DNA from: Nonomuraea corallina
GTDB lineage: Bacteria > Actinomycetota > Actinomycetes > Streptosporangiales > Streptosporangiaceae
Reading direction: 5' to 3'
DNA: 64,000 nt
Assembly: GCF_027620315.1 (NCBI RefSeq)
Contig: NZ_JAPNNL010000009.1
Location: forward strand, 18,104-82,103
Shown one piece after another: positions 41,673-52,004 of this stretch (positions are counted from its first letter, which is position 1; every line of letters begins with the position of its first letter). A program made the translations under genes and the position numbers. Under the pieces are notes generated by a model. It did no database searches and was not told the origin of the DNA. It saw only the letters and a program-made list of their open reading frames with translations.

Positions 41673-42749
41673 ATGTCCGACCGGCTGGACGCAATTCTCG
41701 CGGAGGCGGTGCCGACGGTGTGCCCGGCGGCCGTCGCGGTGATCGCGGTGGACGGCGCCGTCGTGGCGGCCGCGGCCGCCGGCGAGCTGGTGCGCTACGC
41801 CGACGCCGCGTTCACGCTCGCCGGGGACAGGCCGCCCGCCACCCGCGGGTCCGTCTTCGACCTGGCCTCGATCAGCAAGCTGTTCACCACGGCCGCCATC
41901 CTGTCGCTGACCGAGGAAGGCGCGCTGAGCCTGGACGAGCCGGTGGCGGCCTGGCTGCCCGGCCCCGACCGGCGGATCACGCTGCGCCGCCTGTTGACGC
42001 ACACGGCGGGGTTCCAGCCCACCCGCCGCATCGACCTGGAGCTGCCGGACGCCGATGCGGACGCCCGCCTGGCGGCCATGATCGACACGCCGGTGACGGG
42101 TCCGATAGGCGGCCCCTACGTGTATTCGGACGTGGGTCTGGTGATGGCGGGCCGGGTGGCGGAAGCGGCCTCCGGCGCCTCCCTGGACGAGCTGGTCCGC
42201 ACGCGCGTGACCGGGCCGCTGGGCCTGACCGCCACGGGCTACCGCCCGCTCCCCCGCGACCGCGCCGGCGAGCCGCCGGCCGATCCGGCCCGCGTCGCCG
42301 CCACCGAGTGGAAGCCCGAACGGCCGGGCCCCGGCTGCGTGCGGGGTGAGGTGCACGACGAGACCTCGTACGCGCTCGGCGGCGTCGCCGGGCACGCCGG
42401 GGTCTTCGGGACCGCGGACGACGTGCTGGCGCTCGGCGAGGCGCTCCGGCTGGGCGGCGCGGCGGCGCTGCGCCCGGAGACCGTGGCCGAGATGCTGCGC
42501 GACCAGGGCGTGACCGGCGCGCCGTTCCGGCACGGGCTCGGGGTCCGGCTCGGCGACCCGGGCATCGTCGGCCCGCTGCACGACGCGTACGGCCATTCCG
42601 GCTTCACCGGCACCTCGCTGGTCGTCTCCCCGTCCCGCCGCGTGACGGCGGTCCTGCTGACGAACGCCGTGCACCCGGTGCGCGGCCGCCCCGGCATCCG
42701 CGAGCTCCGCACCGCGGTCGCGACGGAGGCCCTGCGCCTCGCGTCCTGA
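41673..42749 (+). CDS. Beta-lactamase-family serine hydrolase
   Basis: A 358-residue penicillin-binding-type enzyme without signal peptide; GGGAGG lies 6 nt before the ATG at 41673. Catalytic motifs: SxxK as SISK at Ser66-Lys69, YxN-type Tyr151-Ser-Asp153, and HSG (GHSGFTG) in place of KTG near residue 305. This pattern fits the class C/AmpH-like esterase-peptidase group. Next to murQ it may trim peptides from muropeptides in the cytoplasm (inference); a general esterase is possible. Confidence 0.85.
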   Translation: MSDRLDAILAEAVPTVCPAAVAVIAVDGAVVAAAAAGELVRYADAAFTLAGDRPPATRGSVFDLASISKLFTTAAILSLTEEGALSLDEPVAAWLPGPDRRITLRRLLTHTAGFQPTRRIDLELPDADADARLAAMIDTPVTGPIGGPYVYSDVGLVMAGRVAEAASGASLDELVRTRVTGPLGLTATGYRPLPRDRAGEPPADPARVAATEWKPERPGPGCVRGEVHDETSYALGGVAGHAGVFGTADDVLALGEALRLGGAAALRPETVAEMLRDQGVTGAPFRHGLGVRLGDPGIVGPLHDAYGHSGFTGTSLVVSPSRRVTAVLLTNAVHPVRGRPGIRELRTAVATEALRLAS

Positions 42750-42839
42750 CGACCGACCGCGCCGCACCGGGCCTCATGGCGGGAGGCTCGCGCCCGGCCG
42801 GCGCGCACGTCCCGGCGAGCCGTCCCCCGCCGCCACAGC

Positions 42840-42878
42840 GTCAGGGCGGCTCGGCGCGCACCACCCTGCCGCCCTGAC
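42840..42878. terminator. Bidirectional terminator hairpin between serine hydrolase and LLM oxidoreductase
   Basis: GTCAGGGCGGC (42840-42850) pairs perfectly with GCCGCCCTGAC (42868-42878), an 11-bp stem with a 17-nt loop, between two convergent genes. Confidence 0.75.
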
Positions 42879-42902
42879 GAGCCACCCGCCGCCGCCACGG
42901 CG

Positions 42903-43877
42903 TCAGGCGGATGGGGCCAGGGCTTCCAGGAGTTCCTCGGCGTGGCGCAGCGCCTCCGCCGGGTCGGCGGTGACGACGTGCGGGTCGAAGTTGAGGTCGT
43001 GGAACAGGTCGGTCACGCCCTGTTCGGCGAGCCACGCGACGTCGTCCCTGATCTCCTCCAGGGTGCCCGTCAGCCGCCGCCGCTCACCCGGCTCCGGCCG
43101 CACCCGGGTGACGCCCCGGCAGACGAACCGCAGCGCTCCCGGGTCGCGCCCGGCCTCCTCGGCCGCCGACTTCACCAGGGCGATGCGCGCCGCGATGCCC
43201 GACAGGTCCTCGCGGCTGGAGCTCACCCACCCGTCGGCCAGCCGCCCGGCCCGGCGCAGCGCCACCTCGGCCGTGCCGCCCAGCAGGATCGGCGGCGGCG
43301 CCGGCGACGGTTTCGGGTCGGCGTGCGACGGCGAGATCCGGTAGAACTCGCCCCGGTGCTCCACGACCTCGGCGCCCCACATCATGCGCAGCACCTCGAC
43401 GAACTCCTCGCCCCGGCGCCCGCGCCGCGCCGGGTCCACCCCGGCGGCCTCGAACTCCTCCGGCACCCAGCCGAGCCCCAGCCCGGCCGTGAGCCTGCCG
43501 CGCGAGACGGTCTGCAGGGTGGCGAGCTGCTTGGCCAGCGGCACCGGCTGCAGGAACGCGTTGACGACCGCCACCCCGAGCCGGATCCGCTCGGTGATCC
43601 CGGCCAGGTAGGCGAGGGTGATCAGCGGGTCGTGCACGCTGCGGTAGGTCGGCCCCATGGGGTGCCCGACGGGGTAGAGCATGCGCTGGAAGGTCCACAG
43701 CTCGTGGTAGCCGAGCCGCTCCGCCCTGGTGGCGACCGCGCGCATGGCCTCTGGTGTGGCCCATGCCCCGGCCTGGGGCACGGCGAATCCGATTCTCGTG
43801 GCTCCTCCGCTCCCTACCGGGGAGCCGCCGGCCTCGCCCCGGCCGGGCCGGGCGGCGCGACGGGCCCCCGCGCTCAC
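42903..43877 (-). CDS. LLM-class F420-dependent oxidoreductase
   Basis: A luciferase-like monooxygenase-fold enzyme of 324 residues from the GTG at 43877. The core begins TRIGFAVPQAGAWATPEAM and contains RIRLGVAVVNAFLQ, GLGLGWVPEEFEAAG and PPILLGGTAEVALRRAG, all typical of F420-dependent members of this family. The first 26 residues are low-complexity, and the normal family N-terminus starts at the Thr of TRIGF, whose codon ACG is preceded by GGAGGAG; a non-standard ACG start is therefore possible. Reaction and substrate are unknown. Confidence 0.87.
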   Translation of the reverse strand: MSAGARRAARPGRGEAGGSPVGSGGATRIGFAVPQAGAWATPEAMRAVATRAERLGYHELWTFQRMLYPVGHPMGPTYRSVHDPLITLAYLAGITERIRLGVAVVNAFLQPVPLAKQLATLQTVSRGRLTAGLGLGWVPEEFEAAGVDPARRGRRGEEFVEVLRMMWGAEVVEHRGEFYRISPSHADPKPSPAPPPILLGGTAEVALRRAGRLADGWVSSSREDLSGIAARIALVKSAAEEAGRDPGALRFVCRGVTRVRPEPGERRRLTGTLEEIRDDVAWLAEQGVTDLFHDLNFDPHVVTADPAEALRHAEELLEALAPSA

Positions 43878-43939
43878 AGGTGATCACAGGGAATCTATCA
43901 GGGAGGCCCGGCCCTCCCCCTCGCCGGACCTGATCGTTC

Positions 43940-43945
43940 TACGCT
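43940..43945 (+). promoter_or_regulatory. -10 box of leaderless APH-type kinase transcript
   Basis: TACGCT ends 6 nt before the GTG at 43952. Confidence 0.6.
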
Positions 43946-43951
43946 GTACGC

Positions 43952-44803
43952 GTGGTTCTTGAGGCGGAGCTGGCCGGCGTCGCCGGCACGTACGGGGGCA
44001 GCGGCGATCCGGTGCGCCACCAGACGCGTTCCGACTCGGTCGTGGTGCGCCGCGGCGAGGTGGTGGTGAAGGCGCACTCCGTGCGCGACGACGTGCCCGG
44101 CCTGCGCGCGCGCTTACGCGCCTGCGCGTCCCCGGAGCTGGCCGGGGTGATGCTGGCGCCGCTGGTGCCCGAGGTGCTGATGGTGGCGGGCCGGGCCGTG
44201 ACGGTCTGGCCGGCGGGCCGCCCGATCGGGCGGGACGAGACGGAGACGGCTCCCTGGGAGGAGGGCGCGCGCCTGCTGGCCCGGCTGCACGCGGCGCCTC
44301 TCACGTCGCTGCCGGCGCTGCCCGAGGCCGGCGGTCCCGGCAGGGCGGCCGGGGCGGTGCGCCGGCTGGAGGGCGACGGGCCGGTGGAGCGGCTGATCCG
44401 GCGGACGTTCCAGGAGCTGCCCGAGCCGGAGGCGGGGCCCGCGCTGCTCACCCACGGCGACTGGCATCTGGGGCAGCTCGTGCTGCGAGACCGGTGGCTG
44501 CTCATCGACCCCGACGATCTCGGGGTGGGCGACCCGGCGTGGGACCTGGCCAGGCCGGCGGCCTGGTACGCGGCGGGCCTGCTCGATCCGGAGGTCTGGG
44601 ACCGCTTCCTGGGCGCCTATCTGGCGGCGGGCGGTCCGGCGCTGGGCGACGGCGACCCGTGGCGCCGCCTCGACCTGCCCGCCAGGGCGGTCACCGCCCA
44701 GCTCGCCGCCGTCGCGCTGGGCCATGCCCGCCGGGAGCGCCGGGAACTGGACGAGGCGGAGCAGTCGTTGATCGAGGCGTGCGGCAGGATCGTCCGAGCG
44801 TGA
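43952..44803 (+). CDS. Aminoglycoside-phosphotransferase-fold kinase
   Basis: A 283-residue APH/ChoK-fold protein from a leaderless GTG. The Brenner motif is HGDWHLGQ (about 169-176), with Gln where Asn usually completes H-x-D-x-x-x-x-N. The metal motif follows in LLIDPDDLGVGDPAWDLA. The N-terminal lobe has VVVKAHS with the likely ATP-binding Lys. This fold includes antibiotic, homoserine, choline and amino-sugar kinases (such as AmgK, which phosphorylates MurNAc). The substrate is not predictable, but its nearness to the cell-wall salvage genes is noted. Confidence 0.78.
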   Translation: MVLEAELAGVAGTYGGSGDPVRHQTRSDSVVVRRGEVVVKAHSVRDDVPGLRARLRACASPELAGVMLAPLVPEVLMVAGRAVTVWPAGRPIGRDETETAPWEEGARLLARLHAAPLTSLPALPEAGGPGRAAGAVRRLEGDGPVERLIRRTFQELPEPEAGPALLTHGDWHLGQLVLRDRWLLIDPDDLGVGDPAWDLARPAAWYAAGLLDPEVWDRFLGAYLAAGGPALGDGDPWRRLDLPARAVTAQLAAVALGHARRERRELDEAEQSLIEACGRIVRA

Positions 44804-44859
44804 CGGGGCCGCGCGCGGTAGGTTTCAGCCAGGACCACGAGGCCAAGGAGTGCGTGTAG

Positions 44860-45117
44860 ATGCAATGCCCTAAGTGCCGCGGCAACATGCGGACGTACGA
44901 GCGTAACGGTGTTCACATCGAGCAGTGCGACCAGTGCCGGGGGATCTTCCTCGACTACGGCGAGCTCGAGACCCTGAGCCGCATGGAGGCGGCCTACCAC
45001 GCCGCTCCCCCGCCGCCGGCGCCCGGTCCGGCCTGGGGCGCTCCTCACCACCCCGGCGGCCACTACGGGCACAAGCGCCACCAGCGCGGCTGGGTGGGCA
45101 TGCTCTTCTCCAGCTGA
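44860..45117 (+). CDS. Small TFIIB-type zinc-ribbon protein
   Basis: An 85-residue protein with four zinc-binding cysteines in CPKCRG and CDQCRG, spaced as in the zf-TFIIB family, then a short helix (LDYGELETLSRMEAAY) and a Pro/His-rich tail (HHPGGHYGHKRHQRG). A -10-like TAGGTT is at 44819-44824, giving a leader of about 30 nt. Members are widespread in actinobacteria and uncharacterised. Confidence 0.82.
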   Translation: MQCPKCRGNMRTYERNGVHIEQCDQCRGIFLDYGELETLSRMEAAYHAAPPPPAPGPAWGAPHHPGGHYGHKRHQRGWVGMLFSS

Positions 45118-45123
45118 CCAGCG

Positions 45124-45149
45124 GGCAGGGGGTCCACCGGCCCCCTGCC
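45124..45149. terminator. Bidirectional terminator hairpin after the zinc-ribbon gene
   Basis: GGCAGGGGG (45124-45132) pairs with CCCCCTGCC (45141-45149) around an 8-nt loop, in the 41-nt gap between two convergent genes. Confidence 0.75.
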
Positions 45150-45158
45150 GTCTCCTCC

Positions 45159-46136
45159 TCAGGCCGGGAAGTCGTCCGGGTCGACCTTCGAGGTCGGGGC
45201 GTTGCCGCCGGTGATCGCGTGCAGCGTGATCCGCCAGTCGTGCCAGAGGATCTGGGTGGCGGTGTAGGTGGTCTTGAACTTCACCGGCTTCTGGAAGCGC
45301 TCGAAGCTGCACTCCCGGGTGAACGCGCCGCTCTTGCCGTCCCAGTCGACGCCGTGCGTGAAGTAGATCCGGTAGGTGCCGTCGCTCACGCCACTGATCT
45401 TGAACTTGCCCTTCTTGCGCACGTACACGCTGTAGACCTTGGACTTGCCGCGCACCAGGCTGACCACCGCGTCGCGGGTGCCGCCGTTGTGGATCTGCAG
45501 CGAGCTGCGGCCGCCGCCCGAGCCCTGGCGCAGCCACTGGCCGTTGCGCAGCCGCCGGCTCTGCTTGTTCGCCGCCTTCACCGACACGATGTCGGCCTGG
45601 TAGTCGCCGGCGTCCTCCAGCGCCTCGCCGGCCCGGTCGAGCGCGGCGAGAGAGTCGTCCAGATCGGTGAAGACGGCGCCGGGGGTGCACAGGTTCCCGG
45701 TGCCCACCCTGGTCGCCGACGTGCCGAGCCGGAGCGCCACCTCGCGCAGGCTCTCGACGTACGCCTGGTGCTGGGGCTGGATCTCGGGGGGCGGGCTGAG
45801 CGCGGCCAGCTCGTCGACGGCGCCCTGCAGGGTCTCCTGGGCCTTCACCACGCGCTGGTCGAGCGCCTTCAGCGAGCGCGCGCCCGCCAGGGACTTGATC
45901 GCCTTGCTCATGTCGTCGTGACGGCCGCCGAGCTCGCTCTTGTACGCTTCGGCGGTCAGTGCCGTGGGCGCGGGCGTCGCCGGAGTGGCCGGGTCCGCGC
46001 TGGGTGCCGCGCCGTCGCCCGCGACCCCGCTCGCGCGGGGTTCTCCACCGGTGATGGGGGGAGCCGAGCTGCAGGCGGTTCCGACCGTGAGCGCCGCCAG
46101 GGCGAGCAGACAGGGGAAGATCCGAGGGGCAGACAC
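45159..46136 (-). CDS. Secreted lipoprotein of unknown function
   Basis: A 325-residue protein with a lipoprotein signal peptide and lipobox VGTAC near residue 22. The GTG at 46136 is preferred (GATAGT ends 7 nt upstream, leaderless); a GTG 9 nt earlier is also open. After a low-complexity Ala/Pro/Thr linker come a helical region (about 60-170) and a C-terminal beta-rich domain with KVYSVYVRKKGKFKISGVSD that resembles a cell-surface carbohydrate- or protein-binding module. Two further Cys (NLCTPG, RECSFE) may pair. The family is not recognised. Confidence 0.7.
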   Translation of the reverse strand: MSAPRIFPCLLALAALTVGTACSSAPPITGGEPRASGVAGDGAAPSADPATPATPAPTALTAEAYKSELGGRHDDMSKAIKSLAGARSLKALDQRVVKAQETLQGAVDELAALSPPPEIQPQHQAYVESLREVALRLGTSATRVGTGNLCTPGAVFTDLDDSLAALDRAGEALEDAGDYQADIVSVKAANKQSRRLRNGQWLRQGSGGGRSSLQIHNGGTRDAVVSLVRGKSKVYSVYVRKKGKFKISGVSDGTYRIYFTHGVDWDGKSGAFTRECSFERFQKPVKFKTTYTATQILWHDWRITLHAITGGNAPTSKVDPDDFPA

Positions 46137-46174
46137 CTGCCACACTATCGCCCGCTTTATCCCCCCACGTCAAT

Positions 46175-46705
46175 CTACGTCCCGGCCACTCCTCGCCGCC
46201 GGCTCCGGTGCGCCGCCACGTTGACCCGGTTGGCACAGGCGAGAGAACAGAACCGCCTGCGCCCGTTGCGCGAGGTGTCGACGTAGACGGTCCGGCAGCC
46301 CTCGCGGTCGCAGCGGCCGAGCCTGCTCCCGTCGGAGAAGCAGATCGCCATGGCCAGGCCGCCCGCGGTGGTCTCCTTGGCCCTGGCCGCGATGTCTCCG
46401 TCGAGGGAGGAGAAGTGCAGGTGGGGCTCCTTGCCGTCGTGCGCGCTCACGAACGGTTTGACCGCGGTGATCTCCAGCAGGTCGTTGACCAGGGCGATCT
46501 GCTTGGCGACCGCGGGCTCGCCGAAGACCGGGTCGAGCCGGCGGGCCCACTCCCGCAGCTCCGCGGCCTGGCCCGGGGTCATCGCGGTGCGCAGCATCTC
46601 GTGCTCGGCCAGCAGCGCGGCGAGCGGCCCCGGACGGAAGTCGGTGGCGTTGACCAGGGCCGCCGAGAGAGCCGCGCCGTTGCCTCCGTAAGTATTGAAA
46701 TGCAT
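46175..46705 (-). CDS. CGNR zinc-finger protein (ABATE domain)
   Basis: A 176-residue putative regulator. The N-terminal ABATE domain (about 1-125) is followed by a C-terminal CGNR-type zinc finger: RCDREGCRTVYVDTSRNG, then FCSLACANRVNVAAHR, with CANR as the variant of the CGNR box. Members are thought to bind DNA in stress or metabolite response. TGTAAT ends 6 nt before the ATG, a leaderless arrangement. It is divergent from a small protein gene. Confidence 0.87.
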   Translation of the reverse strand: MHFNTYGGNGAALSAALVNATDFRPGPLAALLAEHEMLRTAMTPGQAAELREWARRLDPVFGEPAVAKQIALVNDLLEITAVKPFVSAHDGKEPHLHFSSLDGDIAARAKETTAGGLAMAICFSDGSRLGRCDREGCRTVYVDTSRNGRRRFCSLACANRVNVAAHRSRRRGVAGT

Positions 46706-46730
46706 AAGGCCATTACATCAGGGTGGGCGC

Positions 46731-46916
46731 ATGAGTTCCCGACATCTTCACGACCCGTTCGCGATGACCGTCGTCTCCACGCACGCCACCTCCGACGGCG
46801 TGGTGTCCTACCTCCGGTGCGCCTGCGGCGCCTGGGAGGTGCGCGGCTCCGCCCTGGTGGGCACGGCGAGGAGCCGCGGGCCGCACCCGTCGACTCCGGG
46901 AGCGCACTCCGCCTAG
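46731..46916 (+). CDS. Small conserved-looking protein with a Cys pair
   Basis: A 61-residue protein from the ATG at 46731: MTVVSTHATSDGVVSYLRCACGAWEVRGS resembles a short family of actinobacterial proteins with a CxC motif (CAC) that may bind zinc. No ribosome-binding site is evident, and the start is uncertain (an in-frame start 36 nt upstream overlaps the CGNR gene start). The remainder is Pro/Gly/His-rich. Function unknown. Confidence 0.5.
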   Translation: MSSRHLHDPFAMTVVSTHATSDGVVSYLRCACGAWEVRGSALVGTARSRGPHPSTPGAHSA

Positions 46917-46947
46917 AGTCTCCTCCAAACCCCTAGGAGGTCAGGCA

Positions 46948-48714
46948 ATGTCCAGCATCCCCGCCCTGCTCCGCGACCGGATCGCGGCCACCCCCGATGC
47001 CGAGGCGTACCGGACGCCATCAGGTGACGGCTGGACGTCGTTGTCCTGGCGCGCCACCGGTGAGCGGGTGCGCGAGCTGGCACTGGGCCTGGCCGGGCTC
47101 GGGGCGGGCCCGGACCGCCGGGTCTCGATCCTGTGCTCGACCCGCCTGGAATGGGTCCTGTGCGACCTGGCGGTGCTGTCCACCGGGGCCGCGACGACCA
47201 CGATCTACCCGTCCAACACCGCCGCCGAGTGCGCGTTCGTCATCAACGACTCCGGCACCACGATCGTCATCGCGGAGAACGACGACCAGGTGGCCAAGCT
47301 GCGCTCGGTGCAGAAGGAGCTGCCGGACGTCACGCACGTGATCGTGATCGACGGCACGGCGAGCGACGACGGCTGGGTGATCCGGCTCGACGACGTGCCG
47401 GGCAAGGCCTCCGCCGACGCCGACTACGACGCGCTGGTCGACGCCATCGGCCAGGACGACCTGGCGACGCTCATCTACACCTCCGGCACCACGGGCCGGC
47501 CGAAGGGCGTCGAGCTCACGCACGACAACTGGCTGTACGCGGCGAGCGCGGTCCGCGAGATCGACCTGATCGCCCCCACCGACCTCCACTTCCTCTGGCT
47601 GCCGCTGTCGCACTCGTTCGGCAAGCTGCTGGAGGTCGTGATGATCGACATCGGCGTGCCGACCGCGATCGACGGGCGGCTCGACCGCATCGCCGACAAC
47701 CTCGGCGAGCTGCGGCCGTCGTTCATGGCCGCGGCCCCGCGCATCTTCGAGAAGATCCACAACACGGTGGCGGCCACCCAGCAGCGCGAGGGCGGCGCCA
47801 AGCTGAAGATCTTCAACTGGGCGCGCAAGACCGGCGTGCGGGTGGTCCGCGCGCGCCGGCGTGGCGCCTCCATCCCGGTGACGACCAAGATCGAGTACGC
47901 GATCGCCGACCGGCTGGTGTTCAGCAAGCTCCGCGCCCGCTTCGGCGGTCAGATCCGCTACTTCATCTCCGGGGCCGCGCCGCTGTCCCAGGACATCGCC
48001 GAGTTCTTCGACGCGGCCGGGCTGACGATCCTGGAGGGCTACGGGCTCACCGAGTCCTCGGCGGGCAGCTTCCTCAACCGCCCGGACAGCGTGCGGTTCG
48101 GCTCGGTGGGCCTGCCGCTGCCCGGCACGCAGGTGCGGATCGCCGAGGACGGCGAGATCCTCATCGGCGGGCGCGGCATCATGCGCGGCTACCACGGCCT
48201 GCCGGAGGAGACGGCCGAGGCGCTGCGGGACGGCTGGCTGCACACCGGCGACATCGGCGAGCTCGACGACGAGGGCCGCCTGGTCATCACCGACCGCAAG
48301 AAGGAGCTGATCAAGACCTCCGGCGGCAAGTACGTCGCCCCGACCCACCTGGAGGGCCGGATCAAGGCCGCCTGTCCGTTCCTGTCCCACGTGTTCGTGC
48401 ACGGCGACCGCCGCAACTACTGCTCGGCGCTGGTGACGCTCGACATGGACGTGGCCAGGCCCTGGGCCGAGGCCGAGGGCCTGCCGGTGGACCCGGAGAA
48501 GCTGCGCGAGCACCCGCGGATGCGCGAGGAGGTCCAGAAGGCGATCGACCAGGTGAACGCCGACCAGGCCAGCTACGCCACGATCAAGAAGTTCGCGATC
48601 CTGTCGCAGGACTTCACGGTCGAGACCGGCGAGCTGACGCCCAGCCTGAAGGTCAAGCGCAAGGCCGTCGAAGAGCGCTACGGCGAGACCCTCGACTCCT
48701 TCTACGACGCGTAG
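46948..48714 (+). CDS. Long-chain fatty acid-CoA ligase (FadD15-like)
   Basis: A 588-residue AMP-forming ligase with AGGAGG 6-11 nt before the ATG and a -10-like TAGAGT near 46914. Motifs: P-loop IYTSGTTGRPKG (about 175-186), FISGAAPLS, gate region EGYGLTESSAG, adenylation DRKKELIKTSGGKYVAP, and the C-terminal part ending SLKVKRKAV with the catalytic-type lysines. It activates long-chain fatty acids for beta-oxidation or lipid synthesis. Together with the mutase genes downstream it suggests a lipid-degradation neighbourhood, but the genes are on opposite strands. Confidence 0.92.
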   Translation: MSSIPALLRDRIAATPDAEAYRTPSGDGWTSLSWRATGERVRELALGLAGLGAGPDRRVSILCSTRLEWVLCDLAVLSTGAATTTIYPSNTAAECAFVINDSGTTIVIAENDDQVAKLRSVQKELPDVTHVIVIDGTASDDGWVIRLDDVPGKASADADYDALVDAIGQDDLATLIYTSGTTGRPKGVELTHDNWLYAASAVREIDLIAPTDLHFLWLPLSHSFGKLLEVVMIDIGVPTAIDGRLDRIADNLGELRPSFMAAAPRIFEKIHNTVAATQQREGGAKLKIFNWARKTGVRVVRARRRGASIPVTTKIEYAIADRLVFSKLRARFGGQIRYFISGAAPLSQDIAEFFDAAGLTILEGYGLTESSAGSFLNRPDSVRFGSVGLPLPGTQVRIAEDGEILIGGRGIMRGYHGLPEETAEALRDGWLHTGDIGELDDEGRLVITDRKKELIKTSGGKYVAPTHLEGRIKAACPFLSHVFVHGDRRNYCSALVTLDMDVARPWAEAEGLPVDPEKLREHPRMREEVQKAIDQVNADQASYATIKKFAILSQDFTVETGELTPSLKVKRKAVEERYGETLDSFYDA

Positions 48715-48744
48715 GCACCGCCGCGGCCGCTTTCGACAGCCCCG

Positions 48745-49752
48745 TCAGGGGCGCTTGAAGGCGGCCAGCAGGCGGTCGGCGGCGAGCGCCGGGGTGAGCG
48801 TCCCGGCGAGCACCTCGCGCTCGACGCCGGCGCGGATCTCCGACACCCGCGGGTCGTCGCGCAGCTCGGCCAGCAGCCGGTCGCGCACCATCGACCAGGT
48901 CCAGCCCACCTGCTGGCGGCGGCGCTTGGCCGCCAGGTCCAGCCCCTCCTGGTGGGCCAGGACCTGCCGCCACAGCTCCTCCAGCCCGTCGCCGGTGAGC
49001 CCGCTGCAGGTCAGCACGGGCGGCGGCGTGGTGTCGGAGCGGAGCATGCGCAGCGCCCCGGCCAGCTCCCGCGCGGCCTTGCGCGCCGCCATCGCGTGCT
49101 CGCCGTCGGCCTTGTTCACCGCGATGACGTCCGCCAGCTCCAGCACGCCCTTCTTGATGCCCTGCAGCTGGTCCCCGGTACGGGCGAGCGTGAGCAGCAG
49201 GAACGTGTCGACCATGTCGGCGACCGCGGTCTCCGACTGCCCGACGCCGACGGTCTCCACCAGCACCACGTCGAACCCGGCCGCCTCCACCACGACCATC
49301 GCCTCCCGGGTGGCCTTGGCCACGCCGCCGAGCGTGCCGGACGTGGGCGAGGGCCTGATGAACGCGGCCGGGTCGACGGACAGCCGCGACATCCGGGTCT
49401 TGTCGCCCAGGATGCTGCCGCCGGTCCTGGTGGAGGACGGGTCCACGGCCAGCACCGCCACCTGGTGGCCCTGCCCCGTCAGCATCGTGCCGAGCCCGTC
49501 GATGAACGTCGACTTGCCCACCCCGGGCACTCCGGAGATCCCCACCCGCCGCGCGTCGCCGGTCAGCGGGGTCAGCTCGACGAGGAGTTCCTGCGCCATC
49601 GCCATGTGGTCGGGCCTGGTGGACTCCACGAGCGTGATGGCGCGGGCGACCCAGGCCCGCGCCCCCGCCTTGACGCCCCGTACGTAGTCCTCCAGCGAGC
49701 GCACGCCCCATCCCTTCCTTCGCGAGTCCGGCCGCGCCTGTGCGACGGCCAT
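48745..49752 (-). CDS. meaB: Methylmalonyl-CoA mutase-associated GTPase MeaB
   Basis: A 335-residue G3E GTPase with GGGGGAGG upstream of the ATG at 49752. The P-loop GVPGVGKS is at residues 74-81, followed by [22 protein letters not shown] (G2/switch region), [10 protein letters not shown] (G3) and NKADG (G4). It guards and reactivates adenosylcobalamin-dependent methylmalonyl-CoA mutase, whose genes lie directly upstream on the same strand. Its C-terminus has the dimerisation helix. A shorter start ([11 protein letters not shown]) is possible. Confidence 0.95.
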   Translation of the reverse strand: MAVAQARPDSRRKGWGVRSLEDYVRGVKAGARAWVARAITLVESTRPDHMAMAQELLVELTPLTGDARRVGISGVPGVGKSTFIDGLGTMLTGQGHQVAVLAVDPSSTRTGGSILGDKTRMSRLSVDPAAFIRPSPTSGTLGGVAKATREAMVVVEAAGFDVVLVETVGVGQSETAVADMVDTFLLLTLARTGDQLQGIKKGVLELADVIAVNKADGEHAMAARKAARELAGALRMLRSDTTPPPVLTCSGLTGDGLEELWRQVLAHQEGLDLAAKRRRQQVGWTWSMVRDRLLAELRDDPRVSEIRAGVEREVLAGTLTPALAADRLLAAFKRP

Positions 49753-49820
49753 CCCGTCCCCCCTCCCCCGCCACGAGGACGACACCCTCGCGGAACTCCG
49801 GCCGGCGCGAGGAAGAGGGG

Positions 49821-49842
49821 GCCGCCCCGGCGCCGGGGCGGC
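49821..49842 (-). terminator. Palindromic hairpin between mutB and meaB
   Basis: A perfect 22-nt palindrome (GCCGCCCCGGC and its complement, no free loop in the simple pairing) starts 18 nt after the mutB stop. It could attenuate transcription into meaB or stabilise the mutAB transcript. No T-tract. Confidence 0.5.
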
Positions 49843-49859
49843 TCACCCGTGCGGGAGTC

Positions 49860-52000
<2,141 letters not shown>

Positions 52001-52004
<4 letters not shown>

